64,000 bases of DNA, taken from Acanthochlamys bracteata. Its lineage: Eukaryota > Streptophyta > Magnoliopsida > Pandanales > Velloziaceae. Where the stretch lies: positions 5,456,001-5,520,000 of the forward strand of contig CM034130.1 in NCBI GenBank assembly GCA_019914995.1, in the 5' to 3' direction. Positions 11,290 through 22,576 of the stretch are shown here, one piece after another. Numbering within the stretch: the stretch's first letter is position 1; the number at the start of each line of letters is the position of its first letter. The position numbers were made by a program, and so were the translations under genes. The notes under the pieces are model-generated. The model saw only the letters and a list, made by a program, of their open reading frames with translations. It was not told the DNA's origin and ran no database searches.

Positions 11290-14200
11290 CACTACTACAA
11301 ATCGAGCCATTACCAATTAAAAAATATTAATTTAATATTTTTAGTCACTAAATACGATAGTTATCAATTGAAATACGAGTAATCGTCAAGTGTTTATCTG
11401 TTACCAATTGCTTATACATGTAGTCGCCAAAAAAGCTAATTACCAAGGACCAATCATTATTTCAAGAAAATTACTGACTGCTTCACCACCTGTCGGTAGA
11501 TATTATGAGATTACCAACTGTTTTTCATTTCGATCGGTATTTAATTAATGTTTCCTTGTTTAGTTGATAGTTTTATTAATATTAACGACTGTGTTGGCTG
11601 TTTGTTGCTAATGTGGATCTCTTCTGTTATGCCTTAGGAATAGGTCTTACAAATCTCAAGTGAATCGGACATTATACGATGCCTTAAAATAATCCAACGG
11701 TGCAAGTTTTTTCTATAGTTTTTGCTGCCATATCATCCGAATTTGTGACAGATTTTTTCTAGAGTTCAATATTATTTCTTTCTATAAAATTAATCTCCAT
11801 TGTCTTCATCAATCCCAATATAAAGGTCATATCAAAATTCAAACAAATGACAAATATTTAAGATATTCTTGATATCTTGATATGCATGGCTAACAATTGT
11901 ATACATGCTGGATTCTTCCATCATTGTAAGTATTCTTGATATATTTCAATATCCTCTCTATAAAATCTAAAAATAAATATTTTGCATATATTCTTGATTG
12001 ATTTAGCATCATCTGAAGTCAATGATAAGTGTACAATTGCATACATTTTAATGTAATATTATTATAGTAAGTGATATTTTTATGATTACTGTGAGCTAAA
12101 TTGAATTAATTGAGATTAATTATATATTTATTAAGCCAAATTATATATGCTATGTAGGTAAAGAAGAAAAGAAATCAAAAAAATATCATTGAGCCAATAA
12201 GGAGAATATGGGTTTATGATAAGAAGGCCCACAAGAAAAGTATAAAGAAATAGAAAATAAGATGAGGTAAGGATGAACTAAAAGACTGGAGATTTTTTTT
12301 TATTGACCACCGTCGTGGCAAAAATACGGGAGCTGACGGAGAACCAAGAGAGAGCCGAACGGAAGATAGAAAGAAGATCAGATTAGAAACGAAAAAATTT
12401 TCAGATTTATTTTTTTCTCTTTTCCTCATATTTTATTTTTCGTACAATATTATTGTGTGTAATATTAATATGTGTGGCTAAATTCTCTAAACTAGAGTTA
12501 GAATAAAACTCTAATAAATTTAATTTATTTTTTTAAATATTATGTGATATCTGCATTGTTGATTTTGTGTGAGCTGTTAATTCTTATTTTAAAATATGTC
12601 AAGATATTAAATTTGCATACATAATCAGCATTAAGTTTGATATCTAAATTATTATATTAATTATGTCTGCAAGGACAAATCGGAGCATAATTTATGAATT
12701 ACAGAATTAATAACTTTAGTTAATATTTACTGGACCAAAGTAAATACAACTACATAATTTATGATTTCGCAGGACCTAATGCATCGTTAATAATTTTTAA
12801 ATAAGAAGTTAGAATATTACTAGCGATATGTGATTTTTACACTAGACTAAAGTTCAAATCATAATTAAAAATCGTACCTAAGAACTAGACCAAAGTGTTA
12901 GGTACAAAGTCTTCACAATCATCATAATCTATTATCATATTTATGTAAAGTTAGAGTTATTAGTTGTGGATTTTAAAACTCTAGTTGTTTGTATATCTGT
13001 TTTCTCGATACGTATGTTACTTTTCGTTCTTAGATCTCGTACACTTTTGATTAGCCTTCATAAACATAACTTTTGTTAGATAAAAACTTGAATTAAACTT
13101 AACAATAATTTATGTGGAACAAACTTATTATCTGTTATACGGTAGACGACAATCGTGCACTTGCGGGATAAATTAGGATAGAATCACTGAGTTTTTCTTA
13201 ATTAGTTTTGTCTATATTAACTAACTAGAACTAATTGGCACGAGTAGGAAACCAAAAATAATTCGGCGCACTCATAGCTAGCATGATTCTGTCCAGTCTG
13301 GAATGCATTCTGTTCGGTCACTTTGAGAATTTTTCTAAATTCGTTAATGGATGAGTCACCTCAAATTTGAGCTATAAATAGATATTTGAGTCCTTTTCTG
13401 ATAGCAAAAATTGGATCTCCAAAATGCGACTCGAATGAGAGATATCTCATTTGAACGCCACTGTCCAAAAGAGGTTCACTGGGGTGCATCCAAAATTCAC
13501 AAGTGCAAAACAGTAAATTTTTCTAATTTTTGTAGAATTTGTTTCTTTATAGAATGACCTGAAGTTTGGACTATAGAAATTCTAAAATGTCTTTTATCCA
13601 TAGAAAAATTAGATCTTGAAAATATTTCCTGATCAGAGATATATTGCATTTTTTAATATTATTATCCTGAGAGCTACAAGTTGATCTATCATATGTTTAT
13701 GCGATCAGCAAACTTCATGAATTTTTCTTGTTTTTGATATTTGATGAAATTTCAGAGTTGACTTAATTTACTCCTTGATATATCCTCTTTCAATTATACT
13801 AAAAAAATCTCCAATTTGATGACTAAGTTGAAAAATATTCAGCTCTAAAGATAGCTTCCGGTAGATACAGAATACTTAGTAAAATATTTATCATTATTCT
13901 GTCTATCCACCAAATAATCTTGTTCCAAGCTAAATAATGACCCGAAAAAATGTGTTAGTATCAAAACACTCAGAACTTCCAACACACATCATGCTCATTC
14001 TCAACACTCCAAACCCCTGCCATTAGGATCAATTAAAAATCACGCTAGGAAAGGGCAAACGTAGTATTTATCTTTTTTCTTTTGTCTCCTTCTTTTCTTA
14101 TCCACCTCTCCTTTGGTGCTACTCAACTCCCTCCTCCCTACAGGCCTGCGCATGCTCACCTCCTTCCTTGACACCAATTAGTTAGTTCACTGATCTTGAA

Positions 14201-14396
14201 AAGAAAACGTGTTTGCTTTTCATACGTGATTTTCATTCGTTGGATCGTTTGATCCAATAGTCTAAATGTAAAACTCTGCAATGAGCGTAATGCATGTTGA
14301 TATCCTTGAAAAGGTCACTTAATTAAACTTATTTGTTTTATCTTTGGATGAGTTAACTTATTAGTCACCCAACTTCACCTAATTGTTGTATCAAAT

Positions 14397-15214
14397 TAGG
14401 AGTGGCAATATGGGTTGATGGGTCGATTTCGGGTCGACCCATTTAATAATCGGGTCAGATTTGTTCAATTCTAACCCAACCCATGAATTTATACGGGTCA
14501 AAATTATCAATCCTAACCCAACCTACTAATAACTAGGTCAAACTCGGGTCGACCCATTTAATAATTAAAATTATTAATTATTAATTTTATATTTTTAAGC
14601 TTTAGTAAAATTATAAGATCAGTTCGAATGAAAGTGCACGATATTTTTACTGACAAGATATAATTATATCCAACAACATTCCTTAATGTCTTCATCGGTC
14701 CTTACAATATAAAAAAATATATGATAACAGTTGAAATTTATAATTACAAATACTAGGTTAATAATTTCGATAAAAATTTTGATAAATATATCTATCTAAC
14801 AAAATTTTTATACAAAATCTAAATTCGTCATTAAAAATACCTAAATAGTAATACTTTCGATAATATTATACTTTTTATCTTATACTATTTTATTAAGGTA
14901 TAAACATAAAGAATTAACTATAAATACATTTTAATTTAATAGTTTGTAAATAACTAGTATCGATTATTTTTATTGTCAATATTTTATTATACGGTAAGAA
15001 AAAATCAAAAATTGTTCTTTCAAAAGGTGACATTTCGGATTGGTGAGTCAATTTCGGGTTAATCCGGATTGACCCATTTAATAACCGGGTCAAATTTGTT
15101 CAATCATAACCCAACCCATATATTTATACGGGTCAAATTTTCCAACCCTAACCCTGATTAAACAGATCGATTTTGGGTCGGGTTTTCGGATCAGGTCATA
15201 TATTGTCATCCCTA
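14397..15214 (+). mobile_element. hAT-type non-autonomous element (family A), copy 1
   Basis: The termini are TAGGAGTGGCAATATGGG and, reversed, TAGGGATGACAATATATG. A perfect 8-bp target duplication TATCAAAT lies at 14389-14396 and 15215-15222. GC-rich ends built of GGGTCGACCCATTTAATAA-type words enclose an AT-rich core. At 818 bp it is non-coding. The terminal sequence and the 8-bp duplication are diagnostic of the hAT superfamily. Confidence 0.92.
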
Positions 15215-15374
15215 TATCAAATTGAGCACATCTAACATAATACTATTTTGACCGAAATGTATTTAACTCATGAGTTTAGATGAACTCAGCCAATGGGTTG
15301 ATTCACTTTCGATTTAGCAATTGTATCAAATCGGTGTATTAGTCGATTCATTGTAACTAAATACTAAAAAAGAG

Positions 15375-15480
15375 ATATAAATAAGGCTGGCCGGACCGAC
15401 CGGGCCAAAAGAGTTATTCGAGTATTCGGCCCGGGCCGGGCATAATATTTTTGCCTGACTCTATCAACTTGTTTATTTTT
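15375..15480 (+). mobile_element. Family D hAT-like fragment
   Basis: A short GC-rich block of GGCC, GGACCGACCGGGCC and GGGCCGGGC words resembles the ends of the family D elements. It has no clear terminal repeats and is probably truncated. Confidence 0.4.
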
Positions 15481-15779
15481 TTTTTATAAATAAAGAATAA
15501 AACAATAAAATTATAAATAATAACTTAAAAAATTATTATTAATATAAAGTAATACAAAAAATACAATATAAATATAATTATACATTTTGGCTTATATTTA
15601 GAAGATTTGTATTTACAAATAATTTATAAAATTATTCTGTCAGTTCTTCATTATTAGTTGTATGTTGCAAGATTGCATCCTTTAAAATACAAAATTCCTA
15701 ACCTGGCAATCTTTTAGAATTTATCTACATATTTGATTTATGTAATAATAAGATTAAAAATTTGCAACTTAATAACTAT

Positions 15780-15960
15780 GTCTTAAGAAGCTTTTACCTT
15801 TTGCCTTACCTGTATTTGCATTCTTTGAATTATCTATAAATTTAGTAATTGTTCCAAAAATCTATTCAGTATGGATCTGACTCAATGTCCGTAAATAACT
15901 TGGATTGGTCTTTATATAGAGTTTTTTTTTAAACCTCAGCAACCTTACAATTTGAGAATG
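15780..15960 (-). repeat. Arm 1 of an inverted repeat around the second CACTA end
   Basis: This arm matches 16728-16930 on the opposite strand. Shared words include AAATTTAGTAATTG, AAATCTATYCAGTATG and CCTTACAATT. Read on the minus strand it gives a decayed frame with words like TDIESDPY. This could be old transposase-like coding DNA, but I cannot name the family. Confidence 0.7.
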
Positions 15961-16727
15961 AACATCAATTCGATTATACTTTCTGCACTAACAAGGGATA
16001 TTCATCTGTCACTTCTTCAGAAAATGTTACTACAGACAATAACATAAAATTCTTCTTAGAGAATTTTGTTCCTCACTATACTAAAAGACATTCCTGAAGA
16101 ACATCAACACTCTTTTAGAACTACATACTCTGGAGCACAACCTACTCTTAATAATGTCTTGTTCAACAACAATGGTTCACAATCTTCAAGAATGTATGAG
16201 GTGATGTTATGATATAATTAAGAACCGAATTGTAATTGAATTAAGTATTTAAATGATCTTTTATTTGAATTGTATCTAACAATGGTTTTAGCATCCAACA
16301 ACAATAACTGATTTTTTTTTTAATTGATAAAGGTACTTTGATGAATATTATTATGATTGTTATGTGTATTTTGAAGAATATATATTGAATGGAATGATTA
16401 ATTTTAGAAAATTAATAAAAGCAAGCAAGAATAGTGCTATATATTGCTCATCAACTAACAAAAAAGTCGATAATTATCGACTGAAAAAATAATTGATAAT
16501 TACCAACTGCATCTTGAGTCGATAATTACCGACTAGCTATTTTCAGTCGGTAATTTACTGTTCAATACCAACTGAAATTTTATTTTAGTCGATAACTGAT
16601 TTACCGATTATTATTTGTCGACGAAATACTGACTACTGCTATTTAGTCGGTAGTATGCTTTACCGACTGATTTTTAGCTCTTATCGATTGCTTTATTCAG
16701 TTGGTGAAGATCTTATTTCTAGTAGTG

Positions 16728-16930
16728 TCCTCGAATTGTAAGGTTAAATGAGGTTGAAAAAAAAAACTATGTAAAGACTGATCCAAATTACTTATGGACA
16801 TTAGTCAGACTCATACTGGATAGATTTTTTAAGCAATTACTAAATTCATAAATAATTTAAGGAATACAAATACAGATAAGTAAACCAAATATGTGAAAAT
16901 TTCTTATGATGTAATTATTGAAGTTACTAC
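16728..16930 (+). repeat. Arm 2 of the inverted repeat, outside the CACTA end
   Basis: It begins exactly at the base after the CACTA right terminus (16727) and pairs with 15780-15960. On the plus strand it reads as RLNEVEKKNYVKTDPNYLW in one frame before stops. One arm lies inside and one outside the putative element, so the locus has been rearranged. Confidence 0.7.
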
Positions 16931-17099
16931 TTGCAAGAAAGAAGTTTTTAATTTGAAAGATGAAAGTTTATTGTGTGAATTTGAATTAATATAGAATACA
17001 TTATAGCTAAAATGGTGAATAAATTTTAAATAAAAAATATTTAAATAATTACAGGCAAGGCAGCCAACGGCTATACACAATAATCACGATGATGTTAGC

Positions 17100-17360
17100 A
17101 TGATCGTTATTTTCAATTTTTTTGAATTTTTAAAATTTTTTGACCTGGTCAATGTTGATTATGTCAAAGATCGTCGTAGAATGATCAATGATGACCGATC
17201 AACATGCTAATCGGACCAATAACATCGATCCTATACTGCTTAACGAACCAGATCAAGTCGGCCCGATCTTGTTATTATTCACGAGCTATATTTCAAACCA
17301 TTTAATCTGGCTGCAGGACGTCCTGTTTAACTCGGCCTATATTTACAACTTTACTAGATA
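17100..17360 (-). mobile_element. Family D hAT-like fragment
   Basis: The block has GTCAATGTTGA, GACCGATCAA and GTCGGCCCGATC words like the interior of the 56723-57509 element. It has no defined ends. A 100-codon open frame starting at 17188 falls across this repeat and is not considered a gene. Confidence 0.35.
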
Positions 17361-17387
17361 CTCTTTGATTTTCTGCATGATAAAGAG

Positions 17388-17630
17388 CTTGTTTGGCTTA
17401 GTATTTTATTTACATTTTTTTATAATTTTTTATTTTAAGTTTTTTAATATATATTTTATAAGTATATTAAAAATTTATTTAAAATTTTAGAAAATGTAGA
17501 AAAATTTTACGTAAATAGATCTTTTTATTACACTTTTTTTTTTAAAGTAAAAAACTAGAAGTCGTTTTTCAAAAAAATAAAAATATTTTTCATTCTAAAA
17601 AAATTGTATTTAATAAACACTCTAAAATAC
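17388..17630 (-). mobile_element. Harbinger-like MITE (family M)
   Basis: It starts GCTTGTTTGGCTTAG and ends near AATAAACACTC. The interior carries the family words GTAGAAAAATTTTACGTAA and AATATATATTTTATAA in the orientation seen at 57207-57465. It is AT-rich and non-coding, and the borders are approximate. Confidence 0.55.
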
Positions 17631-17653
17631 TTCCCAAAGCTACTACAATCATC

Positions 17654-17917
17654 GGAGGCGTTTGGTAGTGCTTATGAAATAAAGCTTTTCTGAAATGAAA
17701 AATATTTTTATCTTTTTCGAAGAACAAACTATATTTTTTTTACTTCCAAAAAAATAATAAAAATATGCAATAAAAAGATCTCACTTCGTAAAATTTTTTT
17801 ACACTATTAAAATTTTTAAATAAAATTTTTAAATACTTATAAATTATGTATTGAAAAATATAAAATAAAAAAAAAAAGTTAAAAAACTGCTTATAATAAG
17901 CAGTGTCAAACGCGCTC
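17654..17917 (+). mobile_element. Harbinger-like MITE (family M)
   Basis: The ends are GGAGGCGTTTGG and CAAACGCGCTC. The interior is nearly the same as the copy at 21217, including AATATGCAATAAAAAGATCT and TAAAATTTTT. I could not settle a matching 3-bp duplication. The overlap with an open frame at 17844-18155 is coincidental. Confidence 0.75.
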
Positions 17918-18184
17918 GATCATTGTTGGACCTAAAGATAGCCAAGGGGGCCAAGTAAAAATCTAGCCTACTAAGATTCGGGTGTGATTTTATTTGGATT
18001 AGAATGCCCATCTGTAATGTAGTTGGCCACAACAAACGCACATAAATGTCGTTTGAAAAACAATAATGGATACATGCTGGCCGAAGAGCAGGGCTAAGAC
18101 CGGTAATAGCAGCCCAACAAAGGCCCAAACATGTGTGATATGGATTAGGCAGCATATTTATGATATACTTCGCTACAACGTCAA

Positions 18185-18414
18185 GGCCGTGTTTACTGTC
18201 AATTAAAATTTTACTTTTTTTAAAAATTATTTAATAATATAAAATAAAATTTTCAAAATAACTTTTTATCAATTTTTATTTTAGTTTAATTTTGCAAACT
18301 TATTATTAATATAAAATTTTTATAAAAATTTTATTTTTGATTAAATATTTTTAATTTTAAATTGATTTTTAAAAATTAATTTACTAAATTTATCTTTTTT
18401 AGGTAAACACCCCC
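18185..18414 (+). mobile_element. MITE, first of an adjacent pair
   Basis: The ends are GGCCGTGTTTAC and GTAAACACCCCC, matching at 10 of 12 positions when one is reversed. CAA precedes it and AAA follows. The next MITE begins three bases later. Confidence 0.7.
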
Positions 18415-18417
18415 AAA

Positions 18418-18642
18418 GGGCGTGATTACTTTGAAATAAACTTAATTTTTAAATAAATTTAAAAACTTGAATTTTAATTTAAAATATTTAATAAACAATA
18501 AGTTTTTATATTAAAAGTAAGTTTTAAATTAAATTTATGAAAAAAATTATTTTAATAGAAAAAATTTATTTTAAATTTTTATTATTTAATAATAAAAATA
18601 AGCTTTAAAAAAATAAATTTTAGACGGTAGGTAAACATGTCC
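18418..18642 (+). mobile_element. MITE, second of an adjacent pair
   Basis: It starts GGGCGTGATTAC and ends GTAAACATGTCC. It is flanked by AAA on both sides (18415-18417 and 18643-18645). The three bases before it are also the three bases after the preceding MITE. Confidence 0.7.
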
Positions 18643-18645
18643 AAA

Positions 18646-21216
18646 TTGATTAAAATGTTGTTTTTGTAAATTCTAAAATTTTCATTCTCTGAACGATAAC
18701 ATATTATTTTGTGTTAAGCTGATAATCATCACCAAACTGAACTGCGAACTAACTAACTAATGCCTAAAATTGAATCAATCATGAATTGTTATGTTTTAGT
18801 TTTTTTTTTCATTTTTCTATATGTGGATGAAGACCGCATTCCACAAATACTTTAAATCATATTTGCCATCCATCTTTTCGTTTGCTTGGCTTTTGCTTGT
18901 TAGCTACTTGTTCTAGTGATGCAATGCCGACATGGTTCGGACACTTCACCAAGTTGATCGTATCATCGTGACGTTCAGTTTCACCATTTTTTTTTCTTTT
19001 GCGTACATGTTCTTCTGATGACTAAGATTGACAGAAATTTTTGTTTTGAAATTTTCTTTTGGTTCGTCCCAAGCACTCAATTATGTGTAATAGTTTCAAT
19101 CATTATTATCATATCCAGACTGAATTGTTCAAGTCAACTCAAAAATCGTTGATTCGGACAGTAAATCTGTCCAAATTTATAAAAAAATCATCTATACTAT
19201 TAACTCTTTTTGATCCGCTTCGATCCGTTTTGACTCGTTTTAATTCAGTTAATTCGATTGGATCAAATCGGATTGAATAAAATTTAAAAATTTTAAATTG
19301 ATAATAATTTAATCTAAAAATAATTATTAGTAGCTTTATGTTGAAAAATAATATATAGTTTAGATTTTACATTTAGATGTGATAATACAAAAATATAATT
19401 AATTATATCTTATTTGTAAATATTAATAATTAGTGATTTTTAAATTTTATATTATAAAATATTCAGATTCAAATATGTATATTTAAAAAATTTATTATAT
19501 CTCTTTTACGATGTATCTATTTTATAATTTTATTTTTTTTTAATCTCCTAATTTATTTAAATATTTCTCATTATAAATTTTTATTGTTATTATGTTATTA
19601 ACGGTGGTAATACTATGGTGATAATATTTTAACTTTTACTGTGACTGTTATTACTGCTGTTGTTGATAGTAATGCCATAGTAAAAATACTTTAATTTTTT
19701 GTTGTGATTTGCTACTATTATTATTATTGTTAGTGTCATAATAATAGTAAGTTTTTCACTATAATTATTGTTATTATTAATTAAAAATAATTTATTATTA
19801 TTGATCTGATGGTTTAACTGATTGATTCGGAAGGTCAATTAAAAAATTCATAATTCGGATAATTTTTTCTATTCAATGTCCAATCTGATTCTGACAATTA
19901 TGATTTCAATCTCAGATAATAAGTTAATTACTGGCATAGGTGAAAGAGAAAATCAAACTATAAGCGGCATATCCCTCTCAAGTTAATATTTCAGCATTAT
20001 TATCAGGGAATACAATGCAAAGTTTATCAGCAAAAAAACAAATCCTAATTTTAGATGTTTTTATTTCAATATATATGATAATGACATTCCTACTTTCCCT
20101 ACACAACGAAAAAATGAGAAACAAAGAAATAAACGTACAACAGAATATTTCACTCCAAGAGAAGGGATACGATGGGACGGAACCAATCTATTCCATACAC
20201 AGATCGATCAAATAAACTAGTTTTTAAGCAACCTTACGCAAGTAACTTACGGATCCATATCCAATATTTAAGTTTCTAATCTTCTATTAAAAAAGAGTAA
20301 AGCACTTTTTTGAGCTTTATTAAATATCATATTTCTTAAATAGATTATCTGTTTTTTCCATAAAATTGAAACGAAAAAGAATTGAAAATTAATTCTCAAA
20401 TACTATCTTTGTAAACTCAAGGAGAGTTGCTTTTAGTTAGAGCCAGAGTTGGAAATTGGGCTCGAAGAATGAGAAAACCTAAAGAAGAAGAAAAATGACA
20501 CGCGGACAAAGGCTGCAAGGCTGGATCCTACATGGCTACAAGGCTGCAACTTTACATGCACGTATACGCTGAATTTGTTACAAGCAATTACAAATATCTA
20601 TACGTGTGTGACGTGCCACCGAAAACAAATACAGAATATTATACATATTAGGATTTGTGTTCCATGAATCTTGTCTAATCAATAATTCACCAGCATCCAC
20701 AGCGATAATTTGATCGACTGATGAAGCTCACTTAATTAAGAAGGAGACCATCTTATTGTTTTCTTTAAAAACAATATTTTTATCTTTCTGTTTGCCAAGT
20801 GATTGCTAACTGAGCCTGAGTTCAGCTACATGTTCGTTCCAAAATTTCATCATCGGGAAGTTTGGAGGAAGTCGACGTCTCTCCTACCGAACATGGATTT
20901 GTGTATTAATACGTCTTTGATTGGTTAATTAAGTATATGAATTTGGCTCATGATACATAATAACGTGCATGTATATAGTAGCAGTTAAATTGATGAACCG
21001 CGCATTAGGGACGTTGAATTGTATTTATTATATTAATATTTATCAATTAAAAATATTTTAGAATTTTTTTAAATATAAATTTTATATATTTAAAACAATA
21101 AACAAATAATAATAAAATTGTATGATATATTATTTTTTGACAATTTTTAATTTTTAATTATTAAATAAAATTTAAAAATATTATAATATTTTGTTAAACT
21201 ATAACTAACAATTAAA
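18646..21216. other. Intergenic DNA without a supported gene
   Basis: AT-rich. A block of ATT/AAT-type microsatellite-like sequence lies near 19560-19800. Open frames at 19059, 19629 and 20015 have no family features and simple composition. Confidence 0.5.
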
Positions 21217-21473
21217 GGGACGTTTGGGATTATTTATGAAATAGAATTTTTTTTAAATGAAAAATATTTTTATTTTTTTTTAAAAATGAGATTTAATTTT
21301 TTTACTTCTAAAAAAATAATAAAAATATGCAATAAAAAGATCTCACTCCGTAAAATTTTTCTACACTTTCTAAATTTTAAATAAATTTTTTATATACTTA
21401 TAAAATATATATTAAAAAATTTTAAATGAAAAATTAAAAAATTTTATTTAAAAAAAGCAATTTCAGACGCCCC
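21217..21473 (+). mobile_element. Harbinger-like MITE (family M)
   Basis: The ends are GGGACGTTTG and CAGACGCCCC, with AAA before and TAA after. It shares GTTTGGGATTA at its start with the reversed copy at 57207-57465 and long interior blocks with 17654-17917. Target preference for TTA/TAA and GGG..CCC ends fit the PIF/Harbinger (Tourist-like) group. Confidence 0.8.
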
Positions 21474-21943
21474 TAAAGGCTCAATGATCACGATATACTC
21501 GTTTTGGAGAGAAAGAGAGAGAGAGAAAAGAATGATACACGCCTATGGCAAAGGTAACTGACAAACTATATAATATATATTATTGACTAACTATATAATG
21601 ATTCATCTATATTATTTCTTTACACATAATTCAGGAAAGCTACCAACTTCACAAATATTGCTATTAATCGTGTTTTTAACTAAATATATTAATTTATAAG
21701 TATCGTTTGAAGTACTTGTTATTTTTTATTTTTTATTTCTATGTACCTTATACATTAATTTGATTTATTAAAATTAAAAAATATATATTATAAATACACA
21801 TATTTTCATATAATTTTTATTAATTATTAAACAAAACTTCAAATTTAATTAATTATTTTTAAAATATTTATTTTAAACATTATCGTACATTTTTATATAT
21901 TATTGTAAATAATCAATTAAAAATCTAATTTATTTATTTATTA

Positions 21944-21986
21944 GATAGATATATATATATATATATATAGATATATATATATATTA
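21944..21986. repeat. (AT)n microsatellite
   Basis: Two runs of alternating AT are separated by a single interruption (TAGATA). Confidence 0.9.
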
Positions 21987-22576
21987 TATTAGAAAAATAG
22001 GTAAAATGTATGTTCTAGTGCCGTACCTGTTTCGAAATAACTTTTCAATAGCTGAAAGTCAAATCTATATAGGATGTATTTACTTTCATTAAAAAAGGCA
22101 CTTTTTTTAATAAAAAATTACTTAAAAGTGACCCTCATATTTATTTTAAAATTTTATTTTATATGAAACTACTTTCTATAATTTATATTTTAATTAATTT
22201 TTTAATGTATTTGAAAATTCAATTCCGTCCAAATAAGAACTATGAGTAATCAGGACTACCTAGCTATCAAAGTTTCCTGCTCCCGGAAACCAAACCCTTT
22301 TTTCCTGACTTCTTTTTTTGTTATCTTAGAAATTAAAATGATCGAAAGCTAACTCATTTATGGATAGATTTGCCCGTTCTTTAGTTATAATAAATCCGAC
22401 ATTTACAAATTTCTTTATAAATAATGATCGAGTATAATTGCAGATAACAATTTGGATTTTGAACAGCTCCGTTTTGCTTGTCTATCTCTATGTACATCAC
22501 CAGGTAACTAATGCCACATGCAAACTAATTAACTAGCTCGGCGAATTTTAGCAACCCTAACTTCTTCTCTCCGGCG
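21987..22576. other. 3' flank of the P450 gene
   Basis: AT-rich with no gene. The stretch nearest 22576 probably holds the 3' untranslated region of the minus-strand P450. A decayed family M-like stretch lies at about 22075-22230. Confidence 0.4.

Larger units (their letters stand above)
11290..16727. mobile_element. Pair of CACTA termini, possibly one large element
   Basis: CACTACTACAAATCGAG at 11290 and the reverse complement of CACTACTAGAAATAAG ending at 16727 form convincing CACTA termini. Each is followed inwards by about 290 bases of TACCGACTG/CAGTCGGTA-type subterminal repeats. The flanking 3-mers differ (AAC before, TCC after), so a single simple insertion is not shown. The 4.8 kb between holds no transposase frame. 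It contains a complete hAT insertion (14397-15214), a family D fragment and about 2 kb (12100-14060) of unassigned, possibly LTR-derived DNA. Confidence 0.6.

Noticed and set aside
12214..12429. 71-codon minus-strand frame
   Set aside because: Low complexity with Ser/Phe/Leu runs in AT-rich DNA inside a repeat-rich stretch.
17188..17490. 100-codon plus-strand frame
   Set aside because: It spans a family D fragment and the start of a MITE; the second half is only Phe/Ile/Tyr-rich AT sequence.
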